Shown here: positions 46,519 to 56,285 of the stretch, piece by piece
How positions within the stretch are numbered: position 1 is the stretch's first letter
How the letters are laid out: every line of letters begins with the position of its first letter
Origin: Fodinibius roseus
Lineage (GTDB): Bacteria; Bacteroidota; Rhodothermia; Balneolales; Balneolaceae
Assembly: GCF_900129315.1 (NCBI RefSeq)
Contig: NZ_FQUS01000001.1
Coordinates: forward strand, 248,001-312,000
Direction: 5' to 3'
DNA length: 64,000 bases
Program-made: the position numbers and the translations under genes
The notes under the pieces: generated by a model
The model's input: the letters and a program-made list of their open reading frames with translations, nothing else
Database searches by the model: none
What the model was told of the DNA's origin: nothing

Positions 46519-47778
46519 ATGAAACAAGCAACTCAGAAGCAGGACCTGGTAAATAAAACCATACTGGATAACGGACTTACTATTGTTACCGAGCATTTTG
46601 AAGGCGTCAAAAGTGTGGCCGTTGGCATATGGGTAAAGACCGGTAGCCGGAACGAGCGCAAGCAGCAGGCGGGAGTGACTCACTTTTTAGAGCATATGTT
46701 GTTTAAAGGCACCGACTCGCGCTCATCTTACGACATTGCCATGAGCATGGAATCGGTGGGAGGCTACCTGAATGCGTTTACCTCTTCGGAGTACACGTGC
46801 TACTACTCGCGCTGCCTCAATACGCAGCTTGACCGGGCGCTGGATGTGCTTTCCGATATGATACTGCACCCCTTATTTCCGGAAGAGGAGATACGGAAAG
46901 AAAAAAAAGTGGTCATTGAAGAGATGAAAATGTACCGCGACAGTCCTAATGATTATCTTCTTGAGCAGTTTGTTGCCCATGCTTTCAAGGGGCACCCGCT
47001 GGGACAGTCGACCCTTGGGTATGAAAATACGGTCTCTTCTTTTGACCGGCAGGATCTGTATGAATATATGGAAGACCGCTACCAGCCGTCCAATTTACTG
47101 GTGGCCGTGGCGGGAAATACAGATCATGAAAAAGTGGTCAATTTGGTATCCGGTTTTTTTGCCGACGTATCATCAAAAGGAGTGAAGGAGCTGGATCAGA
47201 CGCTTCCAAACTATGAGATTGACCAGCTTAAGCTTACCAAACCGATAGAACAGACCCATTTGGTTACCGGGCGCCGGGGACTGGATTACGATCATGAGGA
47301 CAAGTATCGGCTGTTATTGGCAAACACTGTACTGGGAGGAGGGATGAGCTCCCGTCTGCATCAAAACGTACGGGAAAAATACGGCTATTGCTATACTATT
47401 ACCTCCTTTAACCAGTCGTATCAGGATACCGGTTTGTATGGCATTTATGTGGGCACCGATGAGGAGTATGTTGATCATGTGCGGGAGCTTATACAGCAGG
47501 AGCTGGACAAGCTGAAGCAGGATCCCATCCCGGAGAAAGAACTCGCGGAGGCGAAGTCGCAGCTCAAGGGCAAGTTGCTGTTATCCCTGGAGAGCATGAG
47601 TAACCGGATGACCCGTTTGGCGAAAAGCGAGATTTATTTTAACCGTTTTGTAACGATGGATGAACTGGTTCAAAAAATTGACGAGGTACAGGCGGAAGAG
47701 ATACAGGAGTTTGCCCGGGGATTTTATGACAGCAAGATATTTTCTGAAGCACTCCTGACGCCCGAACATGCCGGCTAA
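46519..47778 (+). CDS. M16 family zinc metallopeptidase
   Basis: A 419-residue insulinase-type peptidase. The inverted zinc motif is VTHFLEHMLFKGT (HxxEH), and the distal Glu lies in KKVVIEEMKMYRDSPNDYLL. The C-terminal non-catalytic half has RRGLDYDHEDKYRLLLANTV and GGGMSSRLHQNVREKYGYCY, which complete the clam-shell. There is no signal peptide, so it is cytoplasmic or processing-type. It lies alone between two R1 repeats. Confidence 0.93.
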   Translation: MKQATQKQDLVNKTILDNGLTIVTEHFEGVKSVAVGIWVKTGSRNERKQQAGVTHFLEHMLFKGTDSRSSYDIAMSMESVGGYLNAFTSSEYTCYYSRCLNTQLDRALDVLSDMILHPLFPEEEIRKEKKVVIEEMKMYRDSPNDYLLEQFVAHAFKGHPLGQSTLGYENTVSSFDRQDLYEYMEDRYQPSNLLVAVAGNTDHEKVVNLVSGFFADVSSKGVKELDQTLPNYEIDQLKLTKPIEQTHLVTGRRGLDYDHEDKYRLLLANTVLGGGMSSRLHQNVREKYGYCYTITSFNQSYQDTGLYGIYVGTDEEYVDHVRELIQQELDKLKQDPIPEKELAEAKSQLKGKLLLSLESMSNRMTRLAKSEIYFNRFVTMDELVQKIDEVQAEEIQEFARGFYDSKIFSEALLTPEHAG

Positions 47779-47887
47779 AGGGTGTTATAAAACAAACCCT
47801 GCCGTTATATTAATTCGGGCGTGGAGACTATATAAAATTCGTCGGTTTATACGGATGAAAAGAATTGTTTTTTTTCTTGCTGGTCCC

Positions 47888-48619
47888 TTATAAGCTCAGG
47901 CCTACTACAATGTAAAACTGTTCCGTATCCGGGTTGAGTATAGCCGCTCCGCTGAAGGGCAGGCTAAAGGTTTCAGTGACTTCAATTTCTTTACTTGCAC
48001 CGATCCCTACATTTACTATTTTGAAGTCTCCATCCGTGGAGTGCCATCCGTCACCACCCCCGATAAACAGTTCAGCGGCTCCGGCCGCATACCCAAGCTG
48101 ATAGTACATATCACCGCCGGCCGAACCCGCGCCTTCGGGGGATTCATTGACGATATAGTTTGCTGCAAGGGAGAGATTTTCAATTGTGTAACCGCCGTTG
48201 AACTCAATAGCATGACTTGAAAAATCACCGTTTTCCGGATCACTTTTATAGGAGAAATACGGAGTGCCGGGATAATAGTAGTCGGTAATTCCGAGGCTTA
48301 ATCCGAAGTCAAAGCTGTAGCTTGCGTACAGATCCATTTCCTGGAAACCGACCGATTCATCCGCAATGGAACCGTCAATTCCCTGTGATCCCCATGCTCC
48401 TATAGCAAAGCCACCACTACTTAACTCAATATACGGTTGTACGGAGGGACCCGAGTAGGCCACGCCGCGCCATACGTAGGTGCTGTAGAGATCTACTCCC
48501 GGACTAATACTGACTTCCTGGGCCTGAGCTGAATCTGCCTGGATTTGCAGGGCAAATGGTACAATGAATATTGAACTTATTATGTATTTGAAGTATTTCA
48601 TGGTCGTAGTGTTCATCAT
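47888..48619 (-). CDS. TorF-like putative porin
   Basis: A 243-residue outer membrane barrel with a signal peptide (YIISSIFIVPFALQIQ, ending AQAQ). It matches TorF-type barrels in LYSTYVWRGVAYSGPSVQPY, MDLYASYSFDFGLSLGITDY and the final FYIVVGLSL. In many bacteria such genes lie by amtB; here amtB is upstream on the same strand, with an R1 repeat between them. It may help ammonium or small solutes cross the outer membrane; that is an inference. A start at 48601 is also possible. Confidence 0.8.
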   Translation of the reverse strand: MMNTTTMKYFKYIISSIFIVPFALQIQADSAQAQEVSISPGVDLYSTYVWRGVAYSGPSVQPYIELSSGGFAIGAWGSQGIDGSIADESVGFQEMDLYASYSFDFGLSLGITDYYYPGTPYFSYKSDPENGDFSSHAIEFNGGYTIENLSLAANYIVNESPEGAGSAGGDMYYQLGYAAGAAELFIGGGDGWHSTDGDFKIVNVGIGASKEIEVTETFSLPFSGAAILNPDTEQFYIVVGLSL

Positions 48620-48821
48620 AATCCTTGTTTATAAATTTAATAAATCCCTGTTTTCAGTTAATTAACCATTTTATTATTCAGACCGGCGGGATTTTATTTC
48701 TGTTTTAAACCCGCCAGTCTGATAATATGGCTATGTTTGTTATTGTTTTGGTTATAAAGGTGTGGTTTAAAGCGCCTCTGCTAAAATGAAGAAGGAATAG
48801 TTTGTAAGAAAAAATTAATGA

Positions 48822-49033
48822 TTAGCCCGGATTTCTCACCGGGGAAATTTGTTGTACTTCAGCAAGGTGAAGGAAAAATAGCAGCGGAGACCTGTCCCGC
48901 TGCGCCCGGCACGCTGTTGTTATCTTCAACGTGGTTGACGACAGGCATCCGTCGCAGTATATGTTATAGGCTGTTATAAACCTTGGCCTCACAATAGATT
49001 ACCATAACCCTTTTTGTTAGGACTACGGGTTAG
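48822..49033 (+). repeat. R1 dispersed repeat, copy c
   Basis: About 212 bp between amtB and the porin-like gene. Left end TTAGCCCGGATTTCTCACC, right end TTTTTGTTAGGACTACGGGT then TAG. The core GTACTTCAGCAAGGTGAAGG and CGCTGCGCCCGGCACGC-type block match copies a and b. The right terminus overlaps the amtB stop codon (49030-49032). Confidence 0.82.
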
Positions 49034-50373
49034 ACCTCTCCAGGTATGAATTCGTCAGTGCCGACAAATTCCGGATAAGCCCGGTTGTCATGTTCGTGCA
49101 GGTCAAGTCCTTTTGCTTCGAGCTGACCATTGACACGAAGTCCCACGGTATTTTTAATGATGCTGAACAGTACATAGCTGACACCAAAGGTCCATATAAA
49201 GGCGGCAGCAATACCCAGAACCTGGACTCCCAGCACAGAAGGATCAAAGCCACCGGTTCCGAAAATACCGCTGGTGGTGTCAAAGAGGCCGGCAGCGAAT
49301 GTTCCCCAGGCCCCACAGACTCCATGAACGGCAACGGCTCCAACCGGGTCGTCAACGAACTTATCTAAAAATTCGGTAGCATATACGACTACAATACCGG
49401 CAAGAGCCCCGGTTACAATTGCAAGTCCGGGGGTCAGGGTTGCACAACCCGCAGTAATAGCCACAAGGCCGCCAAGCACCCCATTCAGCGTCATAGGGGC
49501 GTCGGGCTTGCCGAACTGTAGCCATGTCACAACCATGGCCAGTGTAGCCCCTGCACCGGCGGCTAAAAAGGTATTGATAGCAATCAATGCGATATCGGTG
49601 TTACCGGTGGTGGTTGAACCCGCATTAAAACCGAACCATCCGAACCAGAGAATAAACACGCCGAGAGCCGCCAGAGGCAAACTGTGACCGGGTATATGAT
49701 TTGGTTTACCTTCCTCGTCGTACTTTCCTACACGGGGACCAACAACCAGAGCACCCGCGAGAGCCGCCCATCCGCCCACAGAGTGTACAACCGTTGAACC
49801 GGCAAAATCGATAAAGCCGAGATTTTCCAACCATCCGCTTCCGTTAAATAGCCCGCCCCATGCCCAGGATCCGAATACGGGGTAGATGACAGCAGTAATC
49901 ACAATAGAAAAGATCAGATAACCGGTAAACTTGGTCCGTTCTGCTACGGCCCCGGATACAATAGTTGCCGCCGTGGCGGCAAAGACTGCCTGAAAAATAA
50001 AGAATGCCCAGATCCAGGTCGTATCCTGACCTTCGATTCCACTTAAAAAGAAACCGTCGGTCCCGATCCATCCGCCGGCAGTAGTCCCGAACATCAGTCC
50101 GAAGCCGAGAGCGAAGAAAACAAGTCCCCCGGCCCCGACATCCATGAAATTTTTCATGATGATGTTTACGGCATTCTTGGATCGCGTAAAACCGGTCTCA
50201 AGCAATGCAAAGCCGGCTTGCATAAAAAAGACAAGAATAGCGGCAAAAATAGTCCATACGTAGTTTAGATTTGTCTGGGTTGCCGCATCCTGAATAGCTG
50301 CAGGATCAATTGCGAATCCATTTATCGTTCCGGTAAAAAGAAAAGCCAAAGTGATAATGTAATATTTAATCAT
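49030..50373 (-). CDS. amtB: Ammonium transporter
   Basis: A 447-residue Amt-family channel with a signal-like N-terminus and eleven hydrophobic segments. Signatures are NYVWTIFAAILVFFMQAGFA, FDFAGSTVVHSVGGWAALAG-like (IDFAGSTVVHSVGGWAALAG, the first pore His) and DPVGAVAVHGVCGAWGTFAA (second pore His). No glnK/glnB gene is adjacent. The stop codon is supplied by the end of an R1 repeat. Confidence 0.96.
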   Translation of the reverse strand: MIKYYIITLAFLFTGTINGFAIDPAAIQDAATQTNLNYVWTIFAAILVFFMQAGFALLETGFTRSKNAVNIIMKNFMDVGAGGLVFFALGFGLMFGTTAGGWIGTDGFFLSGIEGQDTTWIWAFFIFQAVFAATAATIVSGAVAERTKFTGYLIFSIVITAVIYPVFGSWAWGGLFNGSGWLENLGFIDFAGSTVVHSVGGWAALAGALVVGPRVGKYDEEGKPNHIPGHSLPLAALGVFILWFGWFGFNAGSTTTGNTDIALIAINTFLAAGAGATLAMVVTWLQFGKPDAPMTLNGVLGGLVAITAGCATLTPGLAIVTGALAGIVVVYATEFLDKFVDDPVGAVAVHGVCGAWGTFAAGLFDTTSGIFGTGGFDPSVLGVQVLGIAAAFIWTFGVSYVLFSIIKNTVGLRVNGQLEAKGLDLHEHDNRAYPEFVGTDEFIPGEV

Positions 50374-50685
50374 TTGGGTATCCCTGAATATTAATTTTAA
50401 GTTAAATATAAAAAGAGCCTAAATAAATTACTCTTTAATGAACGTTGATAAAATATTTTACGGTTAGGTAACAATCAAATTAAATAATTATGTTTATATT
50501 AATTATTACCTAAATTAATAATGTTTTATTATTAAATATATAAATAATATATAGTTTATGTTTTTTATAACTTATTAATAAAAGTTCTTCTTTATAGTTT
50601 GGACGCCAGGAGGGGAGGGGGGAACATTGGGAGAACCTGAGTTATGAGAGGGCGCCGTCGCGCATCCTCCCATAATCATCGGCTC
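50374..50685. other. AT-rich intergenic stretch between amtB and aminotransferase
   Basis: From about 50400 to 50600 the sequence is nearly pure A and T with many TTAATAA/TTATTAA palindromes. It must contain the amtB promoter. No open frame and no known riboswitch seen. A sigma-54 type site (TGGC-N-TTGC) was looked for and not found. Confidence 0.55.
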
Positions 50686-51999
50686 TCAGGAGGTGATATA
50701 ACTTGTTATACTTTCGGCAATAGTTTGACAGGTCTGCCGTCTTTTGGGATCATCTGTTTCAAGGAGAGTCATTCGAAAACCATTTCGTTCACTGGCAAAA
50801 CCGGTGAGAGGCACAACACAAATTCCGGTAGCAGCAAGCAGATAATAGACGAACCGTTTATCGAGAGATACCTCTTCAATATTTTTTTCCAGCAGATCAC
50901 GGATGGATTTTTGTTCAACAGGGAGTTCCTGGCGTTCATTGAGGATTCCTTCCTCAAAGAGTACAGTCAGGTAAAAAGCACCCTGTGGCTTAGTGACACG
51001 GATACCATCGACCTCGGATAACAGCTGGTAAGCTTCTTCAGCACGATCCCCAAAAACGGTTTTTCGTGATTCCAGATGCTGTTTATAGCGGGGATCACCC
51101 ATCACCAGGGGGATGGAAAGCTGAGGCAGATTGGTAGAACTGACCTCCAGCATTTTTGCATTGATAAGGGTATCGATATAGGTTTTGAAGGCGGGATAAA
51201 GATCCTGGTTATACACTTCCATCCAGCCGCAACGGGCACCGGGCCAGGGATATTCCTTGGAAATCCCCCGTAACGCTATGCCGGGGACATCGCCAATGAC
51301 CTGGTTCAAAGCGGCCGTGTCGGAACCGTTGTAAATAATATTGGCGTAAATTTCATCACAAATCATAAAAAGCTTATGTTCACGGGCAATACTCACCATC
51401 TCTTTCAGAATCTTACGGGGATATACGGCGCCGGTGGGGTTGTCGGGATTGATTAAAAGTAATCCCGCAATAGAATCGTTGTATTTGACTTTTTTTCGCA
51501 AGTCTTCAATGTCAGGCATCCAGTTGTTTTCGGGGTCCAGATTGTACGTAAGATGTTTATACCCTGAATGAGCCGCTTCGGCCGAGGAGTGTGTTGAGTA
51601 GGCCGGAGAGGGACCGATGACACGGGCTTCTTTTTTCAGGTATCCGAAAACTTTACCGACAGCATCTCCCAGGCCGTTGAAAAAGGTAATGTCATCCGCA
51701 GAAATTTGGCAGCCACCTCGTTTATTAGCCAGACTTGCAAGGAACTCGCGGGCCTCGAGATTGCCCTGTGTGGTGCTATAGCTGTAGCTGTAATCCTCTG
51801 CCACTAATTGAATAATGATGTCTTTAATCCAGCCTGCCATTTCTTCGCCTTTTTCTATCGGGTCGCCAATGTTTTCCCAGATGACAGGCATGCCCAGCTC
51901 TTGAAACTGCCGGGCAAGGCTCACGATTTCGCGTATTTCATAGGTGAGCTGGCCTGAACCGTCGTGTAAGAATTTTCGTCGTAATTTTCTGTCCTTCAT
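50686..51999 (-). CDS. PLP-dependent class I/II aminotransferase
   Basis: A 437-residue fold-type I aminotransferase. The PLP lysine is in ALRGISKEYPWPGARCGWME. Also seen are NIGDPIEKGEEM near the start, LLLINPDNPTGAVYPRKILK, MICDEIYANIIYNG, and the distal arginine in NGFRMTLLETDD. It resembles the AlaA/aspartate aminotransferase branch; the amino acid is not determined. Monocistronic. Confidence 0.88.
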   Translation of the reverse strand: MKDRKLRRKFLHDGSGQLTYEIREIVSLARQFQELGMPVIWENIGDPIEKGEEMAGWIKDIIIQLVAEDYSYSYSTTQGNLEAREFLASLANKRGGCQISADDITFFNGLGDAVGKVFGYLKKEARVIGPSPAYSTHSSAEAAHSGYKHLTYNLDPENNWMPDIEDLRKKVKYNDSIAGLLLINPDNPTGAVYPRKILKEMVSIAREHKLFMICDEIYANIIYNGSDTAALNQVIGDVPGIALRGISKEYPWPGARCGWMEVYNQDLYPAFKTYIDTLINAKMLEVSSTNLPQLSIPLVMGDPRYKQHLESRKTVFGDRAEEAYQLLSEVDGIRVTKPQGAFYLTVLFEEGILNERQELPVEQKSIRDLLEKNIEEVSLDKRFVYYLLAATGICVVPLTGFASERNGFRMTLLETDDPKRRQTCQTIAESITSYITS

Positions 52000-52166
52000 T
52001 CTTTATCTACAGATCTTTTTTCCGAATTCATAAATAAGTTGCAAGGTTACTAAGTATGATGCGTAATTAAAAGCGAAAAATGTTTTTTTGTCAGTTGACC
52101 CGGTATTTTATTTCTTCACCGAAACGGACCCGTATCCCCCTCATTTATTGGAGCGGCCGGTACTGC

Positions 52167-52268
52167 ATGATTTTTGCAAAAGTCTCTTTGACTGTATTTG
52201 TAATAACCGCTATCCTTGGGTACACTTTTCTGATGCGCCCATGGTATGAGAGGCAGTGTCTGAGTTAA
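52167..52268 (+). CDS. Possible small membrane peptide or gene remnant
   Basis: Within the 319-base spacer before asnS is a 33-codon frame encoding one hydrophobic helix (MIFAKVSLTVFVITAILG) and then YTFLMRPWYERQCLS. The RPWYER motif after one helix recalls the N-terminus of larger membrane proteins in which RPW(Y/H)xRWGA follows, so this could be the start of a lost gene. GGAG is 13 bases upstream, which is far. The rest of 52000-52318 has nothing recognised. Confidence 0.2.
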   Translation: MIFAKVSLTVFVITAILGYTFLMRPWYERQCLS

Positions 52269-52318
52269 CGTCCCTGGGGTGTAAGAGGCCGTGAACAATC
52301 ATCAAAAATGCAGTGTTA

Positions 52319-53815
52319 ATGGTTTATATAGCGAATCTTGCCGAGCATAAGGATCAGCAGGTAACACTTAAAGGTTGGATTTATAATTTTCGAAGCAGCA
52401 AGAATCTTTATTTCCTGGAAGTCCGGGATGGGTCGGGTATCTGCCAGTGCGTGGTGGCCAAAGACAGCGTATCCGAAGAAGCCTGGGATGCGGCGGAAAC
52501 GCTGCGCCAGGAAAGCTCGCTGGAAATAACCGGCACGGTTGTCGAAGATGAGCGCAGTATTGGCGGCTATGAGCTGCAGGTTTCTGATCTGGATGTCATA
52601 CAAATTGCGAAAGACTATCCCATTACCCTTAAAGAGCACGGGGTCGATTTCCTGATGGAAAACCGGCACCTCTGGCTGCGAAGCCGGCGGCAGTGGGCAG
52701 CCATGCGCGTGCGCAATGAAATTATTTATGCGATCCACACCTTTTTTCAGGAGCGTGGTTTTATACAGATGGATGCTCCTATATTTACAGGCAATGCCGC
52801 GGAGGGCACAACCAATCTTTTTGAGACCGAATATTTTGATGAGCAGGCCTACCTGACCCAGTCGGGACAGCTCTATGGGGAGGCCCTGGCGATGGCGCAT
52901 GGCCTTATTTATACCTTTGGGCCCACCTTCCGCGCAGAGAAAAGCAAGACCCGCCGGCACCTGACCGAGTTCTGGATGATAGAACCGGAAATGGCGTTTT
53001 ATGATCTGGAGATGAATATGGAGCTGGCCGAGGATTTTATCCGATTTGTCGTAAAGCGGGTGCTTGACCGGCGTCCCGATGAGCTGGACATTCTTCAGCG
53101 TGATACTTCAATACTGAAGAAGACTGTGTCGGAGGACTTTCCCCGTATTTCCTATGGCGAGGCGGTAGAAACCCTCAAAAGTGAGGAGATGGCTGATATG
53201 CTCGATCAGATGGTTGAAGATCGCAGGGCGGAGGAGGCAACCCTTCGGGAAGAGCGCCGGGAGATCAAAAAAGAACGGGGACAAGCTAAAAAGTGGCGCA
53301 AGGCCCAGATTGACCAGCGTATCAAAGATATTGCGGCCCGTATAGATCAGATCGAAGAGGATCTTCGAAATATACCCGACTGGCGCGCATCGGCCCTGAA
53401 CTTCAAGTGGGGAGAGGATTTCGGAGGCAGTGACGAAACATTGCTCACCATGCAATACGACACCCCCATCCTGGTACACCGGTACCCGGCCGACATCAAA
53501 GCTTTTTACATGAAGCGTGATCCCGAAGACGAGAAGCTGGCCCTGGCCGTTGATATGCTGGCCCCGGAAGGGTATGGAGAAATTATCGGGGGGAGTGAGC
53601 GTGAAGCGGACCTCGACACCTTAAAAAAACGGCTGGCCGAGCATGATCTGTCCGAGGAGGTCTTCAGCTGGTATCTGGATTTACGCAAGTATGGAACCGT
53701 GCCCCATTCCGGTTTTGGACTGGGATTAGAACGGACTGTTGCCTGGTTGTGCGGGCTCGATCACGTCCGTGAAACCATTCCTTTCCCCCGTATGATGGGA
53801 CGCCTTACACCTTAG
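52319..53815 (+). CDS. asnS: Asparaginyl-tRNA synthetase
   Basis: A class II synthetase of 498 residues, starting at ATG 52319 (GTG 52313 is two codons upstream). N-terminal OB domain ([20 protein letters not shown]), motif 2 in [20 protein letters not shown], and motif 3 in [18 protein letters not shown]. It is longer than the usual 430-465 residues because of a charged helical insert at about residues 290-360 ([35 protein letters not shown]). The insert probably forms a coiled-coil hairpin. Confidence 0.94.
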   Translation: MVYIANLAEHKDQQVTLKGWIYNFRSSKNLYFLEVRDGSGICQCVVAKDSVSEEAWDAAETLRQESSLEITGTVVEDERSIGGYELQVSDLDVIQIAKDYPITLKEHGVDFLMENRHLWLRSRRQWAAMRVRNEIIYAIHTFFQERGFIQMDAPIFTGNAAEGTTNLFETEYFDEQAYLTQSGQLYGEALAMAHGLIYTFGPTFRAEKSKTRRHLTEFWMIEPEMAFYDLEMNMELAEDFIRFVVKRVLDRRPDELDILQRDTSILKKTVSEDFPRISYGEAVETLKSEEMADMLDQMVEDRRAEEATLREERREIKKERGQAKKWRKAQIDQRIKDIAARIDQIEEDLRNIPDWRASALNFKWGEDFGGSDETLLTMQYDTPILVHRYPADIKAFYMKRDPEDEKLALAVDMLAPEGYGEIIGGSEREADLDTLKKRLAEHDLSEEVFSWYLDLRKYGTVPHSGFGLGLERTVAWLCGLDHVRETIPFPRMMGRLTP

Positions 53816-54245
53816 TTTTTGATCATTACTGGTTGTCTGCTGTTTGTTTGTTCCCTCAGCAGTCGCAGGTAAACGACGAACAAATCAAAAAGAAATTTAG
53901 CATGAAAAATTAAAAACAGGGGAATCTTTGCAATCCCCTGTCCCCATTACCCGTCTCCCCAAAATACAAGCAGTATCTAAGATACCATGAAATGGAGATG
54001 GGAGTCCGGAGTCTCGTGAATATGATATGGATTAAAAATGAAAAGATGACTAACAACCAACTATTTCCCGAGGGCTTTGAAAAACCGGGGGCTTTGTTCT
54101 ACAGCAAGCCCTGAGTGATTTTAAATCCGCAGTATACAGACGATACATGAGTATTTTGAAATCGAGAAATGTAGATATTTGACAAACCAACGGTTATGCA
54201 AAGGCTTCTTCTAATAACAAATAATAAATAACTAACAACTAAAAC
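53816..54245. other. Intergenic stretch between asnS and holA
   Basis: Contains two stem-loops: ACAGGGGA/TCCCCTGT near 53916-53942, and AGGGCTT/AAGCCCT near 54071-54112. The first is not followed by T on the plus strand but by TTTTTAATTTTT on the minus strand, so it is not a clean asnS terminator. No open frame worth naming. Confidence 0.5.
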
Positions 54246-55310
54246 GTGGCCAAAAAAACCAGCATAGAGCGTTATTCCGAAATACTGAAGGAATTGAAGT
54301 CAGGAGAGCGGAAGCCCGTTTATTTTTTCCATGGGGAGGAGGAGTTCTTCCTGGATAAACTGCAGGAGGCAGTTGAAACGCTGGTACCCGAAGACCAAAA
54401 GGATTTTAATTTTGACCTGTTGTATGGCCGTGATATTACGGTGGAAAAGCTACTGTCGATTATCCGTAGTTTTCCCATGATGGCCGACCGCCGCGTCGTC
54501 ATCCTCCGGGATTTCAAACAGCTGGGAGATTATGCTGAAATCAGTGGAGGCGACGGGGGAGATGTCAATGAGCTGATTCCCTATCTGAAACAACCCAACC
54601 CCAGCACGCTGTTGGTCTGCATTGATGCAAAAAAGCCTTCCGGGAACACTAAAGTCGGAAAAGCACTTAAAACAAGTAAGCATACCGGCGTTCATGAATT
54701 CAAGGAAGTGCCCGACTACCGGTTGCCGGACTGGATCATAACATGGGCGCGCAGTGAATATGAAAAACAAATAGAGCCGCCGGCCGCACAAATGCTGGCC
54801 CAATATGTGGGCAACAGCCTGCAGTTACTGTCCACAGAAATAGATAAGGTGTGTACTTTTGTAGACACTTCTGAAATCATTCAAGAGAGTGACATAAAAA
54901 AAATAATAGGCTTTTATCGTGAGTATTCGGTGTTTGAGCTCAAAGATGCCCTTATTTCACGTAACCTGGACAAATCCCTGTTTATTGCGGAACAGATGTT
55001 GCAGCATTCTAAGTCCAACACGGGAGAAATTATTCGTTCCGTGGGGTTCTTTTATAATCTGTTTTCGAATATCTGGCAGATCAAGCGTCTGTCCGCACAG
55101 GGTAATACGAAAAAACAAGTTCAAAACACCTTGGGTATTAGCAGTAGCTGGTATTTCAATAAGCTGTGGAAAGACGCTTCAGCTTTTGAGCTGGCAGAGA
55201 TGTCCAGAATATTTGAAACACTGTTGGATGCCGACCGAGCAGCAAAAGGCTTTTCAACGATGGACCCTGCGACGATTCTTCTCCTTATGATTAAAAGGAT
55301 CATCAACTAA
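54246..55310 (+). CDS. holA: DNA polymerase III delta subunit
   Basis: A 354-residue clamp-loader wrench subunit, starting with GTG at 54246. It shows KPVYFFHGEEEFFLDKLQEA, RSFPMMADRRVVILRDFKQL, PSTLLVCIDAKKPSGNTK, and VGNSLQLLSTEIDKVCTFVD, all usual HolA landmarks. It precedes the ECF sigma factor gene by 62 bases. Confidence 0.9.
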   Translation: MAKKTSIERYSEILKELKSGERKPVYFFHGEEEFFLDKLQEAVETLVPEDQKDFNFDLLYGRDITVEKLLSIIRSFPMMADRRVVILRDFKQLGDYAEISGGDGGDVNELIPYLKQPNPSTLLVCIDAKKPSGNTKVGKALKTSKHTGVHEFKEVPDYRLPDWIITWARSEYEKQIEPPAAQMLAQYVGNSLQLLSTEIDKVCTFVDTSEIIQESDIKKIIGFYREYSVFELKDALISRNLDKSLFIAEQMLQHSKSNTGEIIRSVGFFYNLFSNIWQIKRLSAQGNTKKQVQNTLGISSSWYFNKLWKDASAFELAEMSRIFETLLDADRAAKGFSTMDPATILLLMIKRIIN

Positions 55311-55372
55311 TACCCATAGCGGTTGTTGATGAAAATCAGAATTGTCATTTGCAACAAATTTAGGGTCAAAAT

Positions 55373-55987
55373 ATGGAAGCGATGTCCAGAGCAAAACTTC
55401 AACAGATGTCTGATGAAGATTTAATGGAACATTTTCAATCTGGTTATGAAGAAGCTTTTAACCTGTTAGTGGATCGGTACCAGGACCGGTTGCATAATTT
55501 TCTTTATCGATACACCCATAATCACCAGGATTGCGAGGATTTGGTGCAGGAGACATTTTTCAGAGTATTCCGGAGCCGCCATTCTTATGAACGAATAGCA
55601 AAATTTTCTACCTGGATGTACACGATCGCCATTAACCTGGCAAAGAGTTTATATAAAAAGAAAAAAAGAATGACAACAGTAACCATTCACAAGGATCCGG
55701 ATGATTCAGAAGATCGTCCTATGAAACTGGAAGACACCGGCATCCTTCCAGACGACTCACTGCATGAGAAAATGTGCATGGATGAGCTCGAAAAGGCGCT
55801 TATGGAGCTCAGCGAAGATTTCCGCGAGGTTGTGGTACTGCGGGATATTCAGCAGCTTACCTACGAAGAAATAGCTGAGATTGCGGATCTTCCGATGGGT
55901 ACGGTGAAGTCACGCATTAACCGGGGACGCGCACATCTGCAAGAGTTATTAGAAAATCACGTTTATCCGGGAACAATTTCTGCATAG
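55373..55987 (+). CDS. ECF-type RNA polymerase sigma factor
   Basis: A 204-residue extracytoplasmic-function sigma factor. Region 2 (FNLLVDRYQDRLHNFLYRYT, DLVQETFFRVFRSRHSY, FSTWMYTIAINLAKSLYKKK) and region 4 (LSEDFREVVVLRDIQQLTYE, IADLPMGTVKSRINRGRAHL) are complete. The next gene probably encodes its regulator. A likely start is also ATG 55382 (second Met). Confidence 0.92.
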   Translation: MEAMSRAKLQQMSDEDLMEHFQSGYEEAFNLLVDRYQDRLHNFLYRYTHNHQDCEDLVQETFFRVFRSRHSYERIAKFSTWMYTIAINLAKSLYKKKKRMTTVTIHKDPDDSEDRPMKLEDTGILPDDSLHEKMCMDELEKALMELSEDFREVVVLRDIQQLTYEEIAEIADLPMGTVKSRINRGRAHLQELLENHVYPGTISA

Positions 55988-56039
55988 CAGGGTATGAGGG
56001 TAATAGATGGACTTGTTTAACATTTATTACCCTCTTTTT

Positions 56040-56285
56040 ATGGATATTACCGAGTTTGATCGTGATAATATACTCACGGAGTTCCTCACAGATTACCTGG
56101 ATGGAAAGCTGGGGCGAGCTGAGCACCGTTCTTTTGAAGAATATCTGGCCAGAAATAAAAAAGAACGTGAATTCGTTCGGAAAGCCATGATGGGCAAAAA
56201 AGCGTTGTCGCGCATGGCTGCCCAGTTTGAATTACCGGTCGGAGAGAAGGACACGTCTTCACTTACTGCTACCGATAATCACTGA
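56040..56285 (+). CDS. Small putative anti-sigma factor
   Basis: About 81 residues, immediately after an ECF sigma gene. The start at 56040 gives MDITEFDRDNILTEFLTDYL, then DGKLGRAEHRSFEEYLARN; this LTDYLDGxL...R.FE.YLA pattern is the anti-sigma N-terminal domain. The His/Cys residues of zinc-type versions are lacking, and there is no membrane segment, so it would be a soluble, zinc-free regulator. Its last 17 bases overlap the 3' end of purC on the other strand. Role inferred from context. Confidence 0.6.
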   Translation: MDITEFDRDNILTEFLTDYLDGKLGRAEHRSFEEYLARNKKEREFVRKAMMGKKALSRMAAQFELPVGEKDTSSLTATDNH

